Source of the DNA: Acidobacteriota bacterium
Lineage (GTDB): Bacteria; Acidobacteriota; Holophagae; Holophagales; Holophagaceae
DNA length: 64,000 nt
Direction: 5' to 3'
Assembly (NCBI GenBank): GCA_016213735.1
Contig: JACQZU010000014.1
Location: forward strand, 310,001 to 374,000
Part shown: positions 53,969 through 63,066 of the stretch, piece after piece
Layout: each line of letters starts with the position of its first letter
Numbering within the stretch: position 1 is the stretch's first letter
Made by a program: the position numbers and the translations under genes
Notes under the pieces: model-generated
Seen by the model: the letters and a program-made list of their open reading frames with translations, nothing else
Told to the model about the DNA's origin: nothing
Database searches by the model: none

Positions 53969-54223
53969 CTACTGGGCGTCGGCTGGCGCCGGCGCGGCCT
54001 CGGCCTGCCCTTCGGCGGAGGCGGCCTTCTTGGCCCACTTCTTGTTGAACTTCTCGACCCGTCCCTCGCTGTCCAGCATCTTCTGCTTTCCCGTGAAGAA
54101 GGGATGGCAGGCGGCGCAGATTTCCACGCGCATTTCCTTCTTCGTCGAGCGGGTCTTGAACTCGTTTCCGCAGGTGCAGTGCACCAGGACTTCGTGCAGC
54201 ACGGGGTGAATCTTCTCCTTCAT
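53969..54223 (-). CDS. rpmE: 50S ribosomal protein L31, zinc-binding type
   Basis: The 84-residue protein has the four cysteines of the C+ form (C16 and C18 in CTCG, C36 and C39 in CAAC), plus [24 protein letters not shown]. The last ~18 residues are an Ala/Glu/Pro-rich extension. The zinc-bound form is released from ribosomes under zinc starvation. The start ATG is preceded by AGGAGG. Confidence 0.96.
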   Translation of the reverse strand: MKEKIHPVLHEVLVHCTCGNEFKTRSTKKEMRVEICAACHPFFTGKQKMLDSEGRVEKFNKKWAKKAASAEGQAEAAPAPADAQ

Positions 54224-54331
54224 CTCGACCTCCTGGGACCGACCGCAAGGCCAAGGCATCGCGGCTTGTCCACTCGCAAGAGGACCATCCTATCGCGGGA
54301 GGGCAGGAGACTCAAGGCCGGATTGTGGCCG

Positions 54332-55090
54332 CTACTCCTGTTCCTGGGTGGTCAGCAGCCAGCGCTCGGACAGCATCCGCTTGAGCCAGAGGGCGGCAAG
54401 GACCCCAAGGCCAAGGGTGAGGTTGAAGCTGAGCTCCCCGTAGAGCATCCGCCAGCGGAAGTGGTGGATTCGATGGAAGACGACCATCTCGGCAAAGAAC
54501 ATGAGTCCCGTGAACACCGCCCCTTCCAGCAGCAGCCACCATGGCTTGCGGGGAAGGTTGTGCCGCTCCAGCAGGTAGCCGGTGTAGGTTCCATAGAGCA
54601 GGCGCGAGGGGATGAAGGCGTGCCGCGTGGTGAAACCCAGGGGGATGGCCAGAAGGGTCGCCATGGCCATGGCCATGATGAGGCGGAGGGCGGGACCGAG
54701 GCGCTGCCAACGGGGCCGGAGCCAGAAGAAACCCGCCCCGACGGCGAAGCCGTGGGCCACCCCGAAGGACAGGCAGATGTACCAGCGGAAATGGTCCACC
54801 CAGAGGTGCCCTCCGGTGGCCAGACCGATGAGGGCGCCCGCCAGGAGGGCAGATCCCCCCCGATGGGCAGCCTGCTGGCCCTCCCCCCGCTCGAACTCCC
54901 TCGCCAGGAGCTCGGGGGCTTCCTTCTGGGCCAGGAATTCCCGCATGGATCGCTCGTCCTGGATTCCTCGGGCCTCGGCCTCGTCGAGGAGGTTCCCCTC
55001 GATTTCGCGCAGGATGGCCCTCCGGCGACGGGCCGGGATGCCCTGTACGCCCCGCCCCAGTTCGGCGAGGTATTCCTCAAGAGCGGTCAC
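54332..55090 (-). CDS. HAAS-domain membrane protein (DUF1700-like)
   Basis: The 252-residue protein starts at a GTG that overlaps the padR stop (GTGA). The N-terminal ~75 residues (EEYLAELGRGVQGIPARRRRAILREIEGNLLDEAEARG) are a helical HAAS-type domain, usually encoded next to PadR regulators. Five or six membrane helices follow. HAAS proteins are thought to bind and regulate their PadR partner or an envelope target, but no direct mechanism is known for this one. Confidence 0.78.
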   Translation of the reverse strand: MTALEEYLAELGRGVQGIPARRRRAILREIEGNLLDEAEARGIQDERSMREFLAQKEAPELLAREFERGEGQQAAHRGGSALLAGALIGLATGGHLWVDHFRWYICLSFGVAHGFAVGAGFFWLRPRWQRLGPALRLIMAMAMATLLAIPLGFTTRHAFIPSRLLYGTYTGYLLERHNLPRKPWWLLLEGAVFTGLMFFAEMVVFHRIHHFRWRMLYGELSFNLTLGLGVLAALWLKRMLSERWLLTTQEQE

Positions 55091-55410
55091 GAGGGTCCCA
55101 CGAACCCGGAAATCATAGCGACGAACTTGCTCCACTCCACCTTCTTCTTGGCCAGAAAGGCCGCCCCCGCCGGAAGGATGGCGTAGTAACGCCGGTCCCT
55201 GCCGTTGGGCTGGGTCTGCCAGTAGGAGGCGATCAACTCAGCCCCCTCGAGCTTGTGAAGGGCGGGGTAGAGCGCTCCCTCCTTCAGGGTGTAGGTCCCA
55301 TCGGTCCTCCCCCGGACGGTCTCGATGATCTGGTACCCGTACATGGGTCCTTCCTGGAGCAGCGAGAGAAGCAGCAGGGGCGTGCTCCCTTTCAACAGTT
55401 CGCGGTCCAT
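55087..55410 (-). CDS. PadR-family transcriptional regulator
   Basis: The 107-residue protein is a short PadR: LLKGSTPLLLLSLLQEGPMYGYQIIETVRGRTDGTYTLKEGALYPALHKLEGAELIASYWQTQPNGRDRRYYAILPAG. It has the winged helix with the GALYPALHKLE recognition helix and no long C-terminal helix beyond K-E-W-S-K-F. PadR regulators often control neighbouring membrane transporters. It lies just downstream of an ABC-type exporter in the same direction and shares a transcript with the HAAS protein. A promoter with a palindrome precedes it. Confidence 0.92.
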   Translation of the reverse strand: MDRELLKGSTPLLLLSLLQEGPMYGYQIIETVRGRTDGTYTLKEGALYPALHKLEGAELIASYWQTQPNGRDRRYYAILPAGAAFLAKKKVEWSKFVAMISGFVGPS

Positions 55411-55431
55411 TGGGCCTCCGGTCCTGCCTTC

Positions 55432-55481
55432 AATTTACCTCGCATGGCGATGGAATCAAGGCTGGCGATCGAATTCGATCG
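55432..55481 (-). promoter_or_regulatory. padR promoter with upstream 16-bp palindrome
   Basis: On the minus strand TTGATT (55459-55454) and TAAATT (55437-55432) are 16 bases apart and lie about 20 bp before the padR start. Seven bases upstream of the -35, CGATCGAATTCGATCG (55466-55481) is a perfect palindrome and a candidate operator, possibly for PadR itself. Confidence 0.55.
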
Positions 55482-55517
55482 GATTCCCCTCGCGGCGGGT
55501 TCAAATCCCGGGGGCCC

Positions 55518-56741
55518 TCATCCCCCCTTCATGGCATCGGTCACGGGGATCCGGCTCGCCCGCCAGGCCGGGGGGAAGCCTCCCAGGACACCCATGAGCA
55601 GGCTGAAGCCGAAACCCTCGAGCATGAGGGCGGGAGTCACGGTGAAGGCGAAACCCACGTCGGAGAAGGTCTCGAAGTTGGTGGTCCCGGTCCGGATCCC
55701 ATTGAAGGAAAGGGCCATCGCCGCTCCCGCGACTCCGCCCAGGGCGCAGAGCATCAGGGCCTCCCACTGGAAGCTGGCCAGGATCTCCACCCGGCGGAAG
55801 CCCAGGGCCCTGAGGGTGCCGATTTCGGGTGTCCGGCTGGCCACGGCGGCGAACATGGTGTTCATGGCGGCAAAGATGGCCCCCACCGTGAGGATCACGG
55901 TGATCATCTGGCCCAGGATCTGGATCGGCTTGCCGGCCTCCGTCTGCTGAGCGAAGTAGGCGGCCTCGGGCTTCCCCTCCAGCTTGAGGCGCTTGTCGTC
56001 CTCGATGGCCTTCACGAAGACAGGGATCTTCTCCGGTGCCTGAAGGCGCACGAGCATGGCGTTGTAGGAGATCCGCCGGTGGGCGTGCATCAGGGTTTCG
56101 ACGTCGGTCCAGACCTCGGAATCGAAGGCGCTGCTCCCGGCGTCGAAGAGGCCCACCACCGTCCAGTTGAGGCCGTTGAACGTGAAGGTCCGTCCGAGGG
56201 CGATGTCCCGGAATCGGTCCTTCATCTTCAGCGGCAGGACCAGTTCGGGCAGGTTGGGCCGGAACCAGCGCCCCTCCACGAGCCGAACCTGGCTGCGCAT
56301 GCGGACTCCGGCGGGCTCAAGGCCCCGGAAGAGCACGTTGGTGCTGCCGCTCCCGTCGGCGAGCTCCAGGAGCTTCACCGTGAGACACTCCGCGCTGGCC
56401 AGGGGGCCCAGGCTGTCCCAGGCCACCAGGGGGCTGCTCTTGAGGATCCGGGCCCGGTCCCGCTCCAGGCTGCTGTTCAGCTCCACGCGGGCATTGGGCC
56501 GCAGCACGACCACCTGGTCTGCCCGGCCGCTGGACACGAAGGCCGAGGAGATGCCCTGGGCGAGGGAGAGCACCACCACGAAGATGGCCACCACCACGGC
56601 GATGGCCCCTGCAGTGGAGAGGGTTCCCACCTTGCGCTGCCACAGGCTCCGCCAGTTGTAGCTCAGGGGGATGGGGTGCCGGAGGGCGGTCCACAGCAGC
56701 CAGGCCAGGTAGGGAAGCAGGGGCAGGAAGAGCAGTTCCAT
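55518..56741 (-). CDS. FtsX/MacB-like ABC transporter permease, second copy
   Basis: The 407-residue protein has two helices near the N-terminus, a periplasmic domain (about residues 75-265), and three C-terminal helices with MTVILTVGAIFAAMNTMFAAVASRTPEIGTLRALGFRRVEIL, the FtsX-type permease signature. It ends RIPVTDAMKGG. It overlaps the upstream permease gene by one base (TGATG) and completes the exporter with the ATPase and HlyD-type adaptor. The padR gene lies about 110 bp downstream. The substrate is unknown. Confidence 0.9.
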   Translation of the reverse strand: MELLFLPLLPYLAWLLWTALRHPIPLSYNWRSLWQRKVGTLSTAGAIAVVVAIFVVVLSLAQGISSAFVSSGRADQVVVLRPNARVELNSSLERDRARILKSSPLVAWDSLGPLASAECLTVKLLELADGSGSTNVLFRGLEPAGVRMRSQVRLVEGRWFRPNLPELVLPLKMKDRFRDIALGRTFTFNGLNWTVVGLFDAGSSAFDSEVWTDVETLMHAHRRISYNAMLVRLQAPEKIPVFVKAIEDDKRLKLEGKPEAAYFAQQTEAGKPIQILGQMITVILTVGAIFAAMNTMFAAVASRTPEIGTLRALGFRRVEILASFQWEALMLCALGGVAGAAMALSFNGIRTGTTNFETFSDVGFAFTVTPALMLEGFGFSLLMGVLGGFPPAWRASRIPVTDAMKGG

Positions 56742-57898
56742 CACAGCGCCCGCAGGCCCTCGATGATGGGGCGCCGCACGGCTCGCCAGGCTGGGACCAG
56801 GGTCGAGAGCAGGCCGAGGCCCATGCTCGCATGGAGGCAGAACAGCAGGGTCTCCGTGGGAATGGCGAAATCCGCCAGCCAGGGAATGACGCTGCCGATC
56901 CCCTGCTGAATCGCCCCCGCCCCAAGCCAGGCCAGGGCGATCCCCCCCACGCCGCCCATCAGCGAAAGGAGGATCCCTTCGGCCATGAGGATCCCCAGCA
57001 CCTGGAGGCTGGTGAAACCCATGGCCCGGAAAACCGCCACTTCGGTGGTCCGCTCGCGGATGGCCATGGCCATGGTGTTGGCGGTCACCACGAGGAGGGC
57101 TGCCAGCACGGCCCCCGTGATGGAGTGGATGATGGCGGCGATGTTCCCCATCATCTTGAGAAAGTTCAACTGGAAAGCGTTCTCCGTCTCGCTCTGGGTG
57201 GGCTCCAGGGCGTCCGAGAAATGCCGGTCGATGCGCTCGATGAGCCGGGGGACGTCGTCCGCGTTCTTCGCCCGGACCCAGAACGAACCTACCCGGCCCG
57301 CGATGCGGGGCACTCCCTCCTCCAGGAGCTTGAAATGGAAGTAGAGGACCTGCTCGTCGGCCTGCCGCTTGCTCTTCCAGGTGCCCCGAACCGTGAGGCG
57401 CGGATTCATGGGGAAGATCGTCCCCTGGAGGGTCACCACGTCCCCGACCTTCCAGCCGAACTTGTCGGCCAGGGACTTGCCCACGATGCAGCCGTTGCGG
57501 TCCCGGAGGAAATCCTTGAACTCGGACTCCGTGTATTCGACGATCTCCTCCCGGAAGATCCGGACGATGGGTTCGGGCTCGGCGGCGAAATTCGCGAAGA
57601 AGTTCCTGGGGTCCTGGTAGATGCCGCCGAACCACTGGATCGCCATGGTGGCCTCGACCTCTGGCTGCTGGCGGATCCAGTCCTGGTAGCGCATGGGGAT
57701 GAGGTTTGTGAGGGAGACCTTGTGCCTCACGGCCACCCGGTTGGCCGCGTTGGGATTGTTGGCGAAGCCGTCCAGGGTGGCCAGGATGCTCTGCAGCGTG
57801 GCGACCAGGAAGACAGAGACCGCCAGGAAGGCCACGGTGAGGAGGGTCCGCCGCCGGGAGCGGAACAGGGAGCGGAGGACCAGGTGAAGGTACTTCAC
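56741..57898 (-). CDS. FtsX/MacB-like ABC transporter permease, first copy
   Basis: The 385-residue protein starts at GTG. A first helix (RRRTLLTVAFLAVSVFLVATLQSIL), a ~220-residue periplasmic domain and three C-terminal helices with VVTANTMAMAIRERTTEVAVFRAMGFTSLQVLGIL show the MacB-type fold. The two permeases are homologous but diverged and probably form a heterodimer. It follows the ATPase gene by 28 bp. Confidence 0.9.
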   Translation of the reverse strand: MKYLHLVLRSLFRSRRRTLLTVAFLAVSVFLVATLQSILATLDGFANNPNAANRVAVRHKVSLTNLIPMRYQDWIRQQPEVEATMAIQWFGGIYQDPRNFFANFAAEPEPIVRIFREEIVEYTESEFKDFLRDRNGCIVGKSLADKFGWKVGDVVTLQGTIFPMNPRLTVRGTWKSKRQADEQVLYFHFKLLEEGVPRIAGRVGSFWVRAKNADDVPRLIERIDRHFSDALEPTQSETENAFQLNFLKMMGNIAAIIHSITGAVLAALLVVTANTMAMAIRERTTEVAVFRAMGFTSLQVLGILMAEGILLSLMGGVGGIALAWLGAGAIQQGIGSVIPWLADFAIPTETLLFCLHASMGLGLLSTLVPAWRAVRRPIIEGLRAL

Positions 57899-57926
57899 GA
57901 TCGTCCAGGGAGAGGGGGGGGCGAGC

Positions 57927-58625
57927 TCATCGGTTCACCTCCACGGTCCGATCGAGGACACCCTTCTCCAGGTGGATCTGCACCCGGGCGTGGTGGGCGG
58001 CCTTGGGATCGTGGGTGACCAACAGGATCGTCTTCCCCAGGTCCTGGTTCAGGCGTTCCAGGAGGGCCATCACTTCTTCCGCGTTCTTCGCGTCCAGGGC
58101 GCCGGTGGGCTCGTCGGCCACCAGGATCCTGGGGTCGGAGACGATGGCCCGGGCGATGGCCACCCGCTGCTCCTGTCCCCCGCTGAGCTGCCGGGGGAAG
58201 TTCCACATCCGGTCCTCCAGGTTGACCAGGGCCAGGGCCTCCAGCACCCTTGCCCGCCGCTGGGCCCGGGAGAGGGGCTGGAGGAGGAGGGGGAGCTCCA
58301 CATTCTCGAAGGCATTGAGCACCGGCACCAGGTTGTAGTTCTGGAAGATGAAGCCCACGTGGATCGCCCGCCAACCCGCCAGCTCATCGTCGTCCAGGTC
58401 ATTGAGGCGATACCCGCACACTTCGAGGGAGCCCCCGGTGGGCCTGTCGATCCCTGCGATAAGGTTCAGCAGGGTCGTCTTGCCGCTGCCGCTCGGGCCC
58501 ATCAAGGCGAAATAGCCGCCCCGAGGGATCTCCAGGTCCAGGCCCTGGAGAACCGGGATCTCCAGAGAATCGCGGAAGTAGCTCTTGGCGATTCCTTCGC
58601 AGCGGATGATCGCCTCGCCGTTCAT
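57927..58625 (-). CDS. LolD/MacB-like ABC transporter ATP-binding protein
   Basis: The 232-residue ATPase has Walker A GPSGSGKTTLLN, the signature LSGGQEQRVAIARAI, Walker B ILVADEPTGALD and the H loop LVTHD. GIDRPTGGSLEVCG and the Q loop FIFQNYNLVPVLNAFENVELP put it in the MacB/LolD group, which powers mechanotransmission rather than direct transport. The ATG overlaps the adaptor stop by 4 bp. Confidence 0.93.
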   Translation of the reverse strand: MNGEAIIRCEGIAKSYFRDSLEIPVLQGLDLEIPRGGYFALMGPSGSGKTTLLNLIAGIDRPTGGSLEVCGYRLNDLDDDELAGWRAIHVGFIFQNYNLVPVLNAFENVELPLLLQPLSRAQRRARVLEALALVNLEDRMWNFPRQLSGGQEQRVAIARAIVSDPRILVADEPTGALDAKNAEEVMALLERLNQDLGKTILLVTHDPKAAHHARVQIHLEKGVLDRTVEVNR

Positions 58626-59722
58626 CGTTCCTTCACTTCCACCCGCGTCCCGGGGGACAGCGAAAGGTCCGGCGGAACCACCAGCAGCCTTGCGTCCCTG
58701 GACAGGCCCTTCACCTCGTAGCCCAGCGGGTTCTCGGAAAGGATGGACACGGGTTTCTGGGCGGCCACGCCGTTCTCGAGCACCCACACCAGGTTCTGAC
58801 CCTTCTGGCGGAGCACCTGCTCCCGGCCGAGGACCATGGTCTCCCCGGGATAGGGGTCCCCCAGGAAGGTGACTTTGCAGCCCATGTCCGGAACCAGGCG
58901 GCCATCCAGGGCCTCGAAGGCCACCCGCACCACCACCACCGCCTTCTGTCGGTTGGACGAGGGGTAGATCTCGCGGAGCCGGCCCTGGAGGGGCTTTGCA
59001 TCCGGCAGGCTCTCCAGGGCATCCACCCGGATCTCCGCCGGCATGCCCTTCCGCAGCTTGGCGATGCCGTTCTCGCTGACCTCCACCTCGACCTCCAGGG
59101 TGCTGAAGTCCGCCAGCACCACGATGGCGTTGATGGCGTTGGCGCCTCCGGCGCTGCCGGGAGCCACGGTCTCTCCCACCTCCGAGAGCTTCTGGGTCAC
59201 CACCCCGCTGAAGGGGGCCCGCAGGATCATGCTCTCGAGCAGGGCCTTCTGGTAGTCCAGCTGGGCCTGGAGGGCGTCCTTCTGGTTCTTCAAACGGTCC
59301 AGGCTGGCCTGGTCGGCGATGCCTTCCTTCACGAGCCGGTCTGTCCGAACCAGGTCCAGCTCCACCTGGGCCAGCTGGGCCCGAACCGCGAGCCGCTGTG
59401 CCTCCAAGTCAGGCGCTTCGAGCTCGGCCAGGATCTGGCCTTTGGAGACCCGGCTACCCTCCTGGACGTGGAGTTTGGAGACCCTTCCCAGAACCTTGCT
59501 CGAAAGCGTGGCCCGGGTCCTGGCCACGATGTAGCCCGAAGCGGAAACGAGCGGATTGCGCTCCCCGGCCTTGAAGAGGGTCGGGGCGGCGATGGCGAGC
59601 TTCTGGGGTCGGCGGAGGGCGGCCATGTAGAGCCCCCCCATCACCAGGCCGAGGGCCAAAAGGACCACCCAGCCCCAGGGGAAGCGTTTGCGGATGACCG
59701 CCTTGGTCGGTGAATCGGGCAT
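58622..59722 (-). CDS. HlyD/MacA-like periplasmic adaptor
   Basis: The 366-residue protein has one N-terminal helix (WGWVVLLALGLVMGGLYMAAL) and then the MFP layout: a lipoyl half (GYIVARTRATLSSKVLGRVSKLHVQEGSRVSKGQILAELE), a helical hairpin of about 75 residues, the second lipoyl half (MILRAPFSGVVTQKLSEVGETVAPG), a beta barrel and a membrane-proximal domain. It should link the MacB-like pump to an outer membrane channel, none of which is in the window. GAGGGAGAC precedes the ATG at 59722. It is the first gene of the exporter operon. Confidence 0.9.
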   Translation of the reverse strand: MPDSPTKAVIRKRFPWGWVVLLALGLVMGGLYMAALRRPQKLAIAAPTLFKAGERNPLVSASGYIVARTRATLSSKVLGRVSKLHVQEGSRVSKGQILAELEAPDLEAQRLAVRAQLAQVELDLVRTDRLVKEGIADQASLDRLKNQKDALQAQLDYQKALLESMILRAPFSGVVTQKLSEVGETVAPGSAGGANAINAIVVLADFSTLEVEVEVSENGIAKLRKGMPAEIRVDALESLPDAKPLQGRLREIYPSSNRQKAVVVVRVAFEALDGRLVPDMGCKVTFLGDPYPGETMVLGREQVLRQKGQNLVWVLENGVAAQKPVSILSENPLGYEVKGLSRDARLLVVPPDLSLSPGTRVEVKER

Positions 59723-59834
59723 GTCTCCCTCTATCAAAGGCTTGCCCCGTGGAGGGCGCACGACCCATTCCATCCGGGGAAGGCCCCGTGGGCAAGGGGC
59801 GGGGCCGGGAACGGCGAAAAGGCCCTCGAACAGG

Positions 59835-60662
59835 TCAGGAAGAGGTGCCCGCCGGGAAGGGTCGGAGGTCCCGGACGAGGCCCACCCAGCTGAGCAGCTT
59901 GAGGCCATAGAAAGTGAAGTCCAGTTCCCACCACCGGATCCCTTGCCTGCAGGCGGCCTGGAAATGGTGGTGGTTGTTGTGCCAGCCCTCCCCGAGGGTG
60001 ACCAGCGCCAGGAGGAAATTGTTCCGGCTTTGGTCCGGGGTGTCGAAGCGGCGGGTCCCCCAAAGGTGGGTCAGGCTGTTGATGAAAAAGGTTCCGTGGA
60101 AGAGCAGCACGGTGCTCAGGACGAAGCCCCACACGAGGGCCGTCCAGGGCCCCAGGCCGGTCACAAGGCCCAGGCTGAACACCCCGGTCCCCAGCAGCCA
60201 GGGACAGATCCAGTGGTGGCGGTCCAGGAATCGGAGTTCCGGGTAGCGGGCGAAGTCCTGGATCTTCCCAGGATCGTAGGCGTCGTAGTCCCGGGACAGG
60301 ACCCATCCCACGTGGGACCACCAGAAGCCCCGGGTCACCGGGCTGTGGAGATCCTGCTCCGTGTCGGAGTAGCGGTGGTGGTCCCGGTGGTGGGCCCCCC
60401 ACCAGAGAACTCCCTTCTGTCCCGACGTCTGGGCCGCGAAAGCGAGCAGGAACTGGACCCCCCGGCTGAGCCGAAAGGCCCGGTGGCTGAAATAGCGGTG
60501 GTACCCCGCCGTGACGGCAAACATTCGTCCGAGGTAGAGGATCGCCATCAGGCCCACGGCCCACCAGCTGAAAGGCACGAAGAACACGGCCAGACAGGAT
60601 AGGTGCAAGAGCAGGAAGGAAATCAGGGTGATGCTCCAGGGCAGGCGCAGGGATCCAGGCAT
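59835..60662 (-). CDS. acyl-lipid/acyl-CoA desaturase
   Basis: The 275-residue membrane protein has three histidine boxes of the delta-9 desaturase family: GYHRYFSHRAF, HHRDHHRYSD and EGWHNNHHHF, which hold the diiron centre. Four helices flank them. It introduces a double bond into fatty acyl chains of membrane lipids, using O2. The start at 60662 is favoured because it directly precedes the first helix region; the frame extends upstream without a good site. About 110 bp separate it from the exporter operon. Confidence 0.88.
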   Translation of the reverse strand: MPGSLRLPWSITLISFLLLHLSCLAVFFVPFSWWAVGLMAILYLGRMFAVTAGYHRYFSHRAFRLSRGVQFLLAFAAQTSGQKGVLWWGAHHRDHHRYSDTEQDLHSPVTRGFWWSHVGWVLSRDYDAYDPGKIQDFARYPELRFLDRHHWICPWLLGTGVFSLGLVTGLGPWTALVWGFVLSTVLLFHGTFFINSLTHLWGTRRFDTPDQSRNNFLLALVTLGEGWHNNHHHFQAACRQGIRWWELDFTFYGLKLLSWVGLVRDLRPFPAGTSS

Positions 60663-60771
60663 ACCCCAACCTTTGGGCACCGGGAGGGAATGCTCAAGCG
60701 TAATCCGCCGGACCTGGAGGTGGGTTTCGCCTGATGGAGGTCGGCGGGGCTCCAACCTCGCACGGCCATTC

Positions 60772-60793
60772 AAAAAGGCCCCTTTCGGGGCCC
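60772..60793 (-). terminator. rho-independent terminator after tRNA-Arg
   Basis: GGCCCC and GGGGCC pair around a TTTC/GAAA loop and are followed on the minus strand by TTTTT (A-run 60772-60776). It lies five bases beyond the tRNA 3' end. Confidence 0.92.
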
Positions 60794-60797
60794 TTCT

Positions 60798-60874
<77 letters not shown>

Positions 60875-60937
60875 CCGGACGAACATGATGAACCCTTGGG
60901 CCTGGGGGTTCAAGCACCTCGGACCTCCGGTCACGGC

Positions 60938-61714
60938 TCAGGGCTTTCCCTCCACCGCCTTCCGTTTGACGGGACGGAAGCCGTCCGCGACGAAGCGCTG
61001 GATGCCGCGAGTGATGGCGTCGGCGATCCTCTTCCGGAAGTCCTGGTCCCGGAGCTTCGTTTCCTCCTTGGGGTTGGAAATGAAGGCGCTCTCCACCAGG
61101 ACCGCTGGCATCGCTGCGCTGCGGAGGACAGCAAAGGGGGCCTGCTTGACGCCCCGCTGGCGGATCCCCCCCAGTCGGTTGAGCTGGGTCAGGACGGCCA
61201 CGGCCAGGCGTTCGGAATCCTGCAGGAAGGCCTTTTGGGCCAGGTCGTCCAGGATCCCCGCCACCAGGCTGTCGCCCTCCGGGGTCCGCTCGGCCCCTGC
61301 GTTCTCCAGGGCCGCGACCGCCTGGGCGTCGGCGTCACCCTGCCCCAGGGACAAGAAGTAGACCTCCGAGCCCCGGGCTCCCTTCGCCCGGGCGGCATTC
61401 AGGTGCAGGCTCAGGAAGAGGTCAGCCCCGGCCTCGTTGGCCTTCTTGGCCCGGTCCCACACAGGGATGAACCGGTCGTCCTCCCGCCCCAGGACGGCCT
61501 CGAAGCCCGCCGCCCTCAGCTTGTCCCGGAGGTCCTGGGCGATGGCCAGGGCGGCCTCCTTCTCGCTGAGCCCCTTCGGGCCCCGGGCCCCCCGGTCCTC
61601 CCCGCCGTGGCCGGGGTCCAGCCAGACTTTGAGCTTGGCGGGGGCCGCGGGGTTGGGGGGCTGGGCCCAAGCCAGTAGGCTGAAGAAGCAGAGCAGGACG
61701 CGGAGGAGTGACAA
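60938..61714 (-). CDS. N-acetylmuramoyl-L-alanine amidase (AmiC-type)
   Basis: The Amidase_3 domain starts at WLDPGHGGEDRGARGPKGLSEKEAAL and includes LFLSLHLNAA and VLVESAFISNPKEE, which provide the zinc histidines and glutamates. It cuts the amide bond between muramic acid and the stem peptide in the periplasm. The start is uncertain. A TTG at 61714 gives a textbook signal peptide (MSLLRVLLCFFSLLAWA) and just avoids the divergent hisS start; an ATG at 61780 would give a longer basic N-terminus and overlap hisS by 65 bp. Confidence 0.87.
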   Translation of the reverse strand: MSLLRVLLCFFSLLAWAQPPNPAAPAKLKVWLDPGHGGEDRGARGPKGLSEKEAALAIAQDLRDKLRAAGFEAVLGREDDRFIPVWDRAKKANEAGADLFLSLHLNAARAKGARGSEVYFLSLGQGDADAQAVAALENAGAERTPEGDSLVAGILDDLAQKAFLQDSERLAVAVLTQLNRLGGIRQRGVKQAPFAVLRSAAMPAVLVESAFISNPKEETKLRDQDFRKRIADAITRGIQRFVADGFRPVKRKAVEGKP

Positions 61715-61715
61715 G

Positions 61716-62996
61716 ATGGCCCAGTCCGTGAAGGGGATGCGGGATCTTTTCGGGAAGGAGATGCGGTGGTTCCAGCGCATTGAGGATACCGCGAGGCGCG
61801 CCTTCGAACGCCACGGCTACCAGGAGATCCGGACCCCCATCCTGGAGGAGAGCGAGGTCTTCCACCGCAGCGTGGGGGAGGGCTCGGACATCGTGAACAA
61901 GGAGATGTACGAGTTCACCGACCGGGGGGGCCGCGAGGTGGTGATGCGCCCCGAGAACACGGCGGGCGTGGTGCGGGCCGCCATCCAGCACCAGTTCTTC
62001 GCCAGCAGCGACCCCCGCCTGCTCTACTACATCGGGCCCATGTTCCGTTACGAGCGCATGCAGGCAGGGCGGTACCGGCAGTTCTGGCAGATCGGAGCCG
62101 AAACCTTCGGGGTGGCGACCCCCGATGCCGAGGTGGAGAGCCTGGTCATGCTCCACGACTTCCTGAGGGAGCTGGGGCTTCGCCAATTGGAATTCTCGAT
62201 CAACAGCGTGGGCACCCCGGAGTGCCGTCCCGCCTTCCACGCCGCCTTCCGGGCCTTCTTCGAGTCGCGGGCGGAGGCCTTCTGCGAGGATTGCCGGCGT
62301 CGCATCCAGATCAACCCCATGAGGGTGCTGGACTGCAAGAACGCCTCCTGCCAGGCGGCGCTCGAGGGCCACCCGCTGATCACGGACCACCTGGATGAAG
62401 ACTCCCGGGCCCACCACGGGCGGCTGAAGCTCCTGCTCGACCGCCTGGGGGTGCCCTACCGGGAGAATCCTCGCCTGGTGAGGGGCCTGGACTACTACAC
62501 CCGGACGGCGTTCGAGATCCTCTCGAGCGACCTGGGAGCCCAGAGCGCCCTGGTGGGCGGCGGACGCTACGACGGGCTGGTGAAACAGCTCGGGGGCCCG
62601 GACGTTCCCGGATTCGGTTGGTCCATCGGCCTCGACCGCCTCGCCACGGTCCTCCAGCAGGTGGCCGGAGATGCGCCGGAGCCGGAGGTCCCCCTGCTCA
62701 TCCCCATGGGCCCACGGGCATCCGAACGGGCCCTGGTGCTTGCCCGGGAACTCTGGGAGGCCGGCCATCCGGTCCGCCTGGAAACCCGGGGGCTGAACCT
62801 CAAGAAGGCCCTGGCCACCGCCAACCGCCAGGGCGTCCGCCTGGCCCTCCTCCTCGGAGAGGGAGAACTGGACCGGGGTGTGGTGGCCGCCAAGTTCCTG
62901 GACACGGGGGCCCAGGAGGATTGGCCCCTGGCGGATCTCCCGAACCGCCTGGCCACGGGCGGAAGGGGATGGCCTCAAGTGACATCTACCTCATAA
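61716..62996 (+). CDS. hisS: histidyl-tRNA synthetase
   Basis: The 426-residue class II enzyme has motif 1 around YQEIRTPILEESEVFHRSVGEGSDIV, motif 2 FRYERMQAGRYRQFWQIGAE, the histidine-specific LVRGLDYYTRTAFEI, and motif 3 FGWSIGLDRLATVL. A C-terminal anticodon-binding domain (about residues 325-420) completes it. GGAGG is ahead of the ATG at 61716, and the frame's upstream part is antisense to the amidase gene. It is divergent from the amidase with nearly touching starts. Confidence 0.97.
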   Translation: MAQSVKGMRDLFGKEMRWFQRIEDTARRAFERHGYQEIRTPILEESEVFHRSVGEGSDIVNKEMYEFTDRGGREVVMRPENTAGVVRAAIQHQFFASSDPRLLYYIGPMFRYERMQAGRYRQFWQIGAETFGVATPDAEVESLVMLHDFLRELGLRQLEFSINSVGTPECRPAFHAAFRAFFESRAEAFCEDCRRRIQINPMRVLDCKNASCQAALEGHPLITDHLDEDSRAHHGRLKLLLDRLGVPYRENPRLVRGLDYYTRTAFEILSSDLGAQSALVGGGRYDGLVKQLGGPDVPGFGWSIGLDRLATVLQQVAGDAPEPEVPLLIPMGPRASERALVLARELWEAGHPVRLETRGLNLKKALATANRQGVRLALLLGEGELDRGVVAAKFLDTGAQEDWPLADLPNRLATGGRGWPQVTSTS

Positions 62997-63005
62997 TGCG
63001 ATAAT
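62979..63005 (+). promoter_or_regulatory. possible promoter of the RND adaptor gene
   Basis: GTGACA (62979-62984) and GATAAT (63000-63005) are 15 bases apart at the AT-rich end of hisS, about 60 bp ahead of the adaptor gene. The short spacing makes it tentative. Confidence 0.35.
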
Positions 63006-63066
63006 TCTCCCCTGGGCCCCCCAGGCCCCGCCCGTGCCCTGCAATTCTTGGAAGGTCCTGTTCCTC

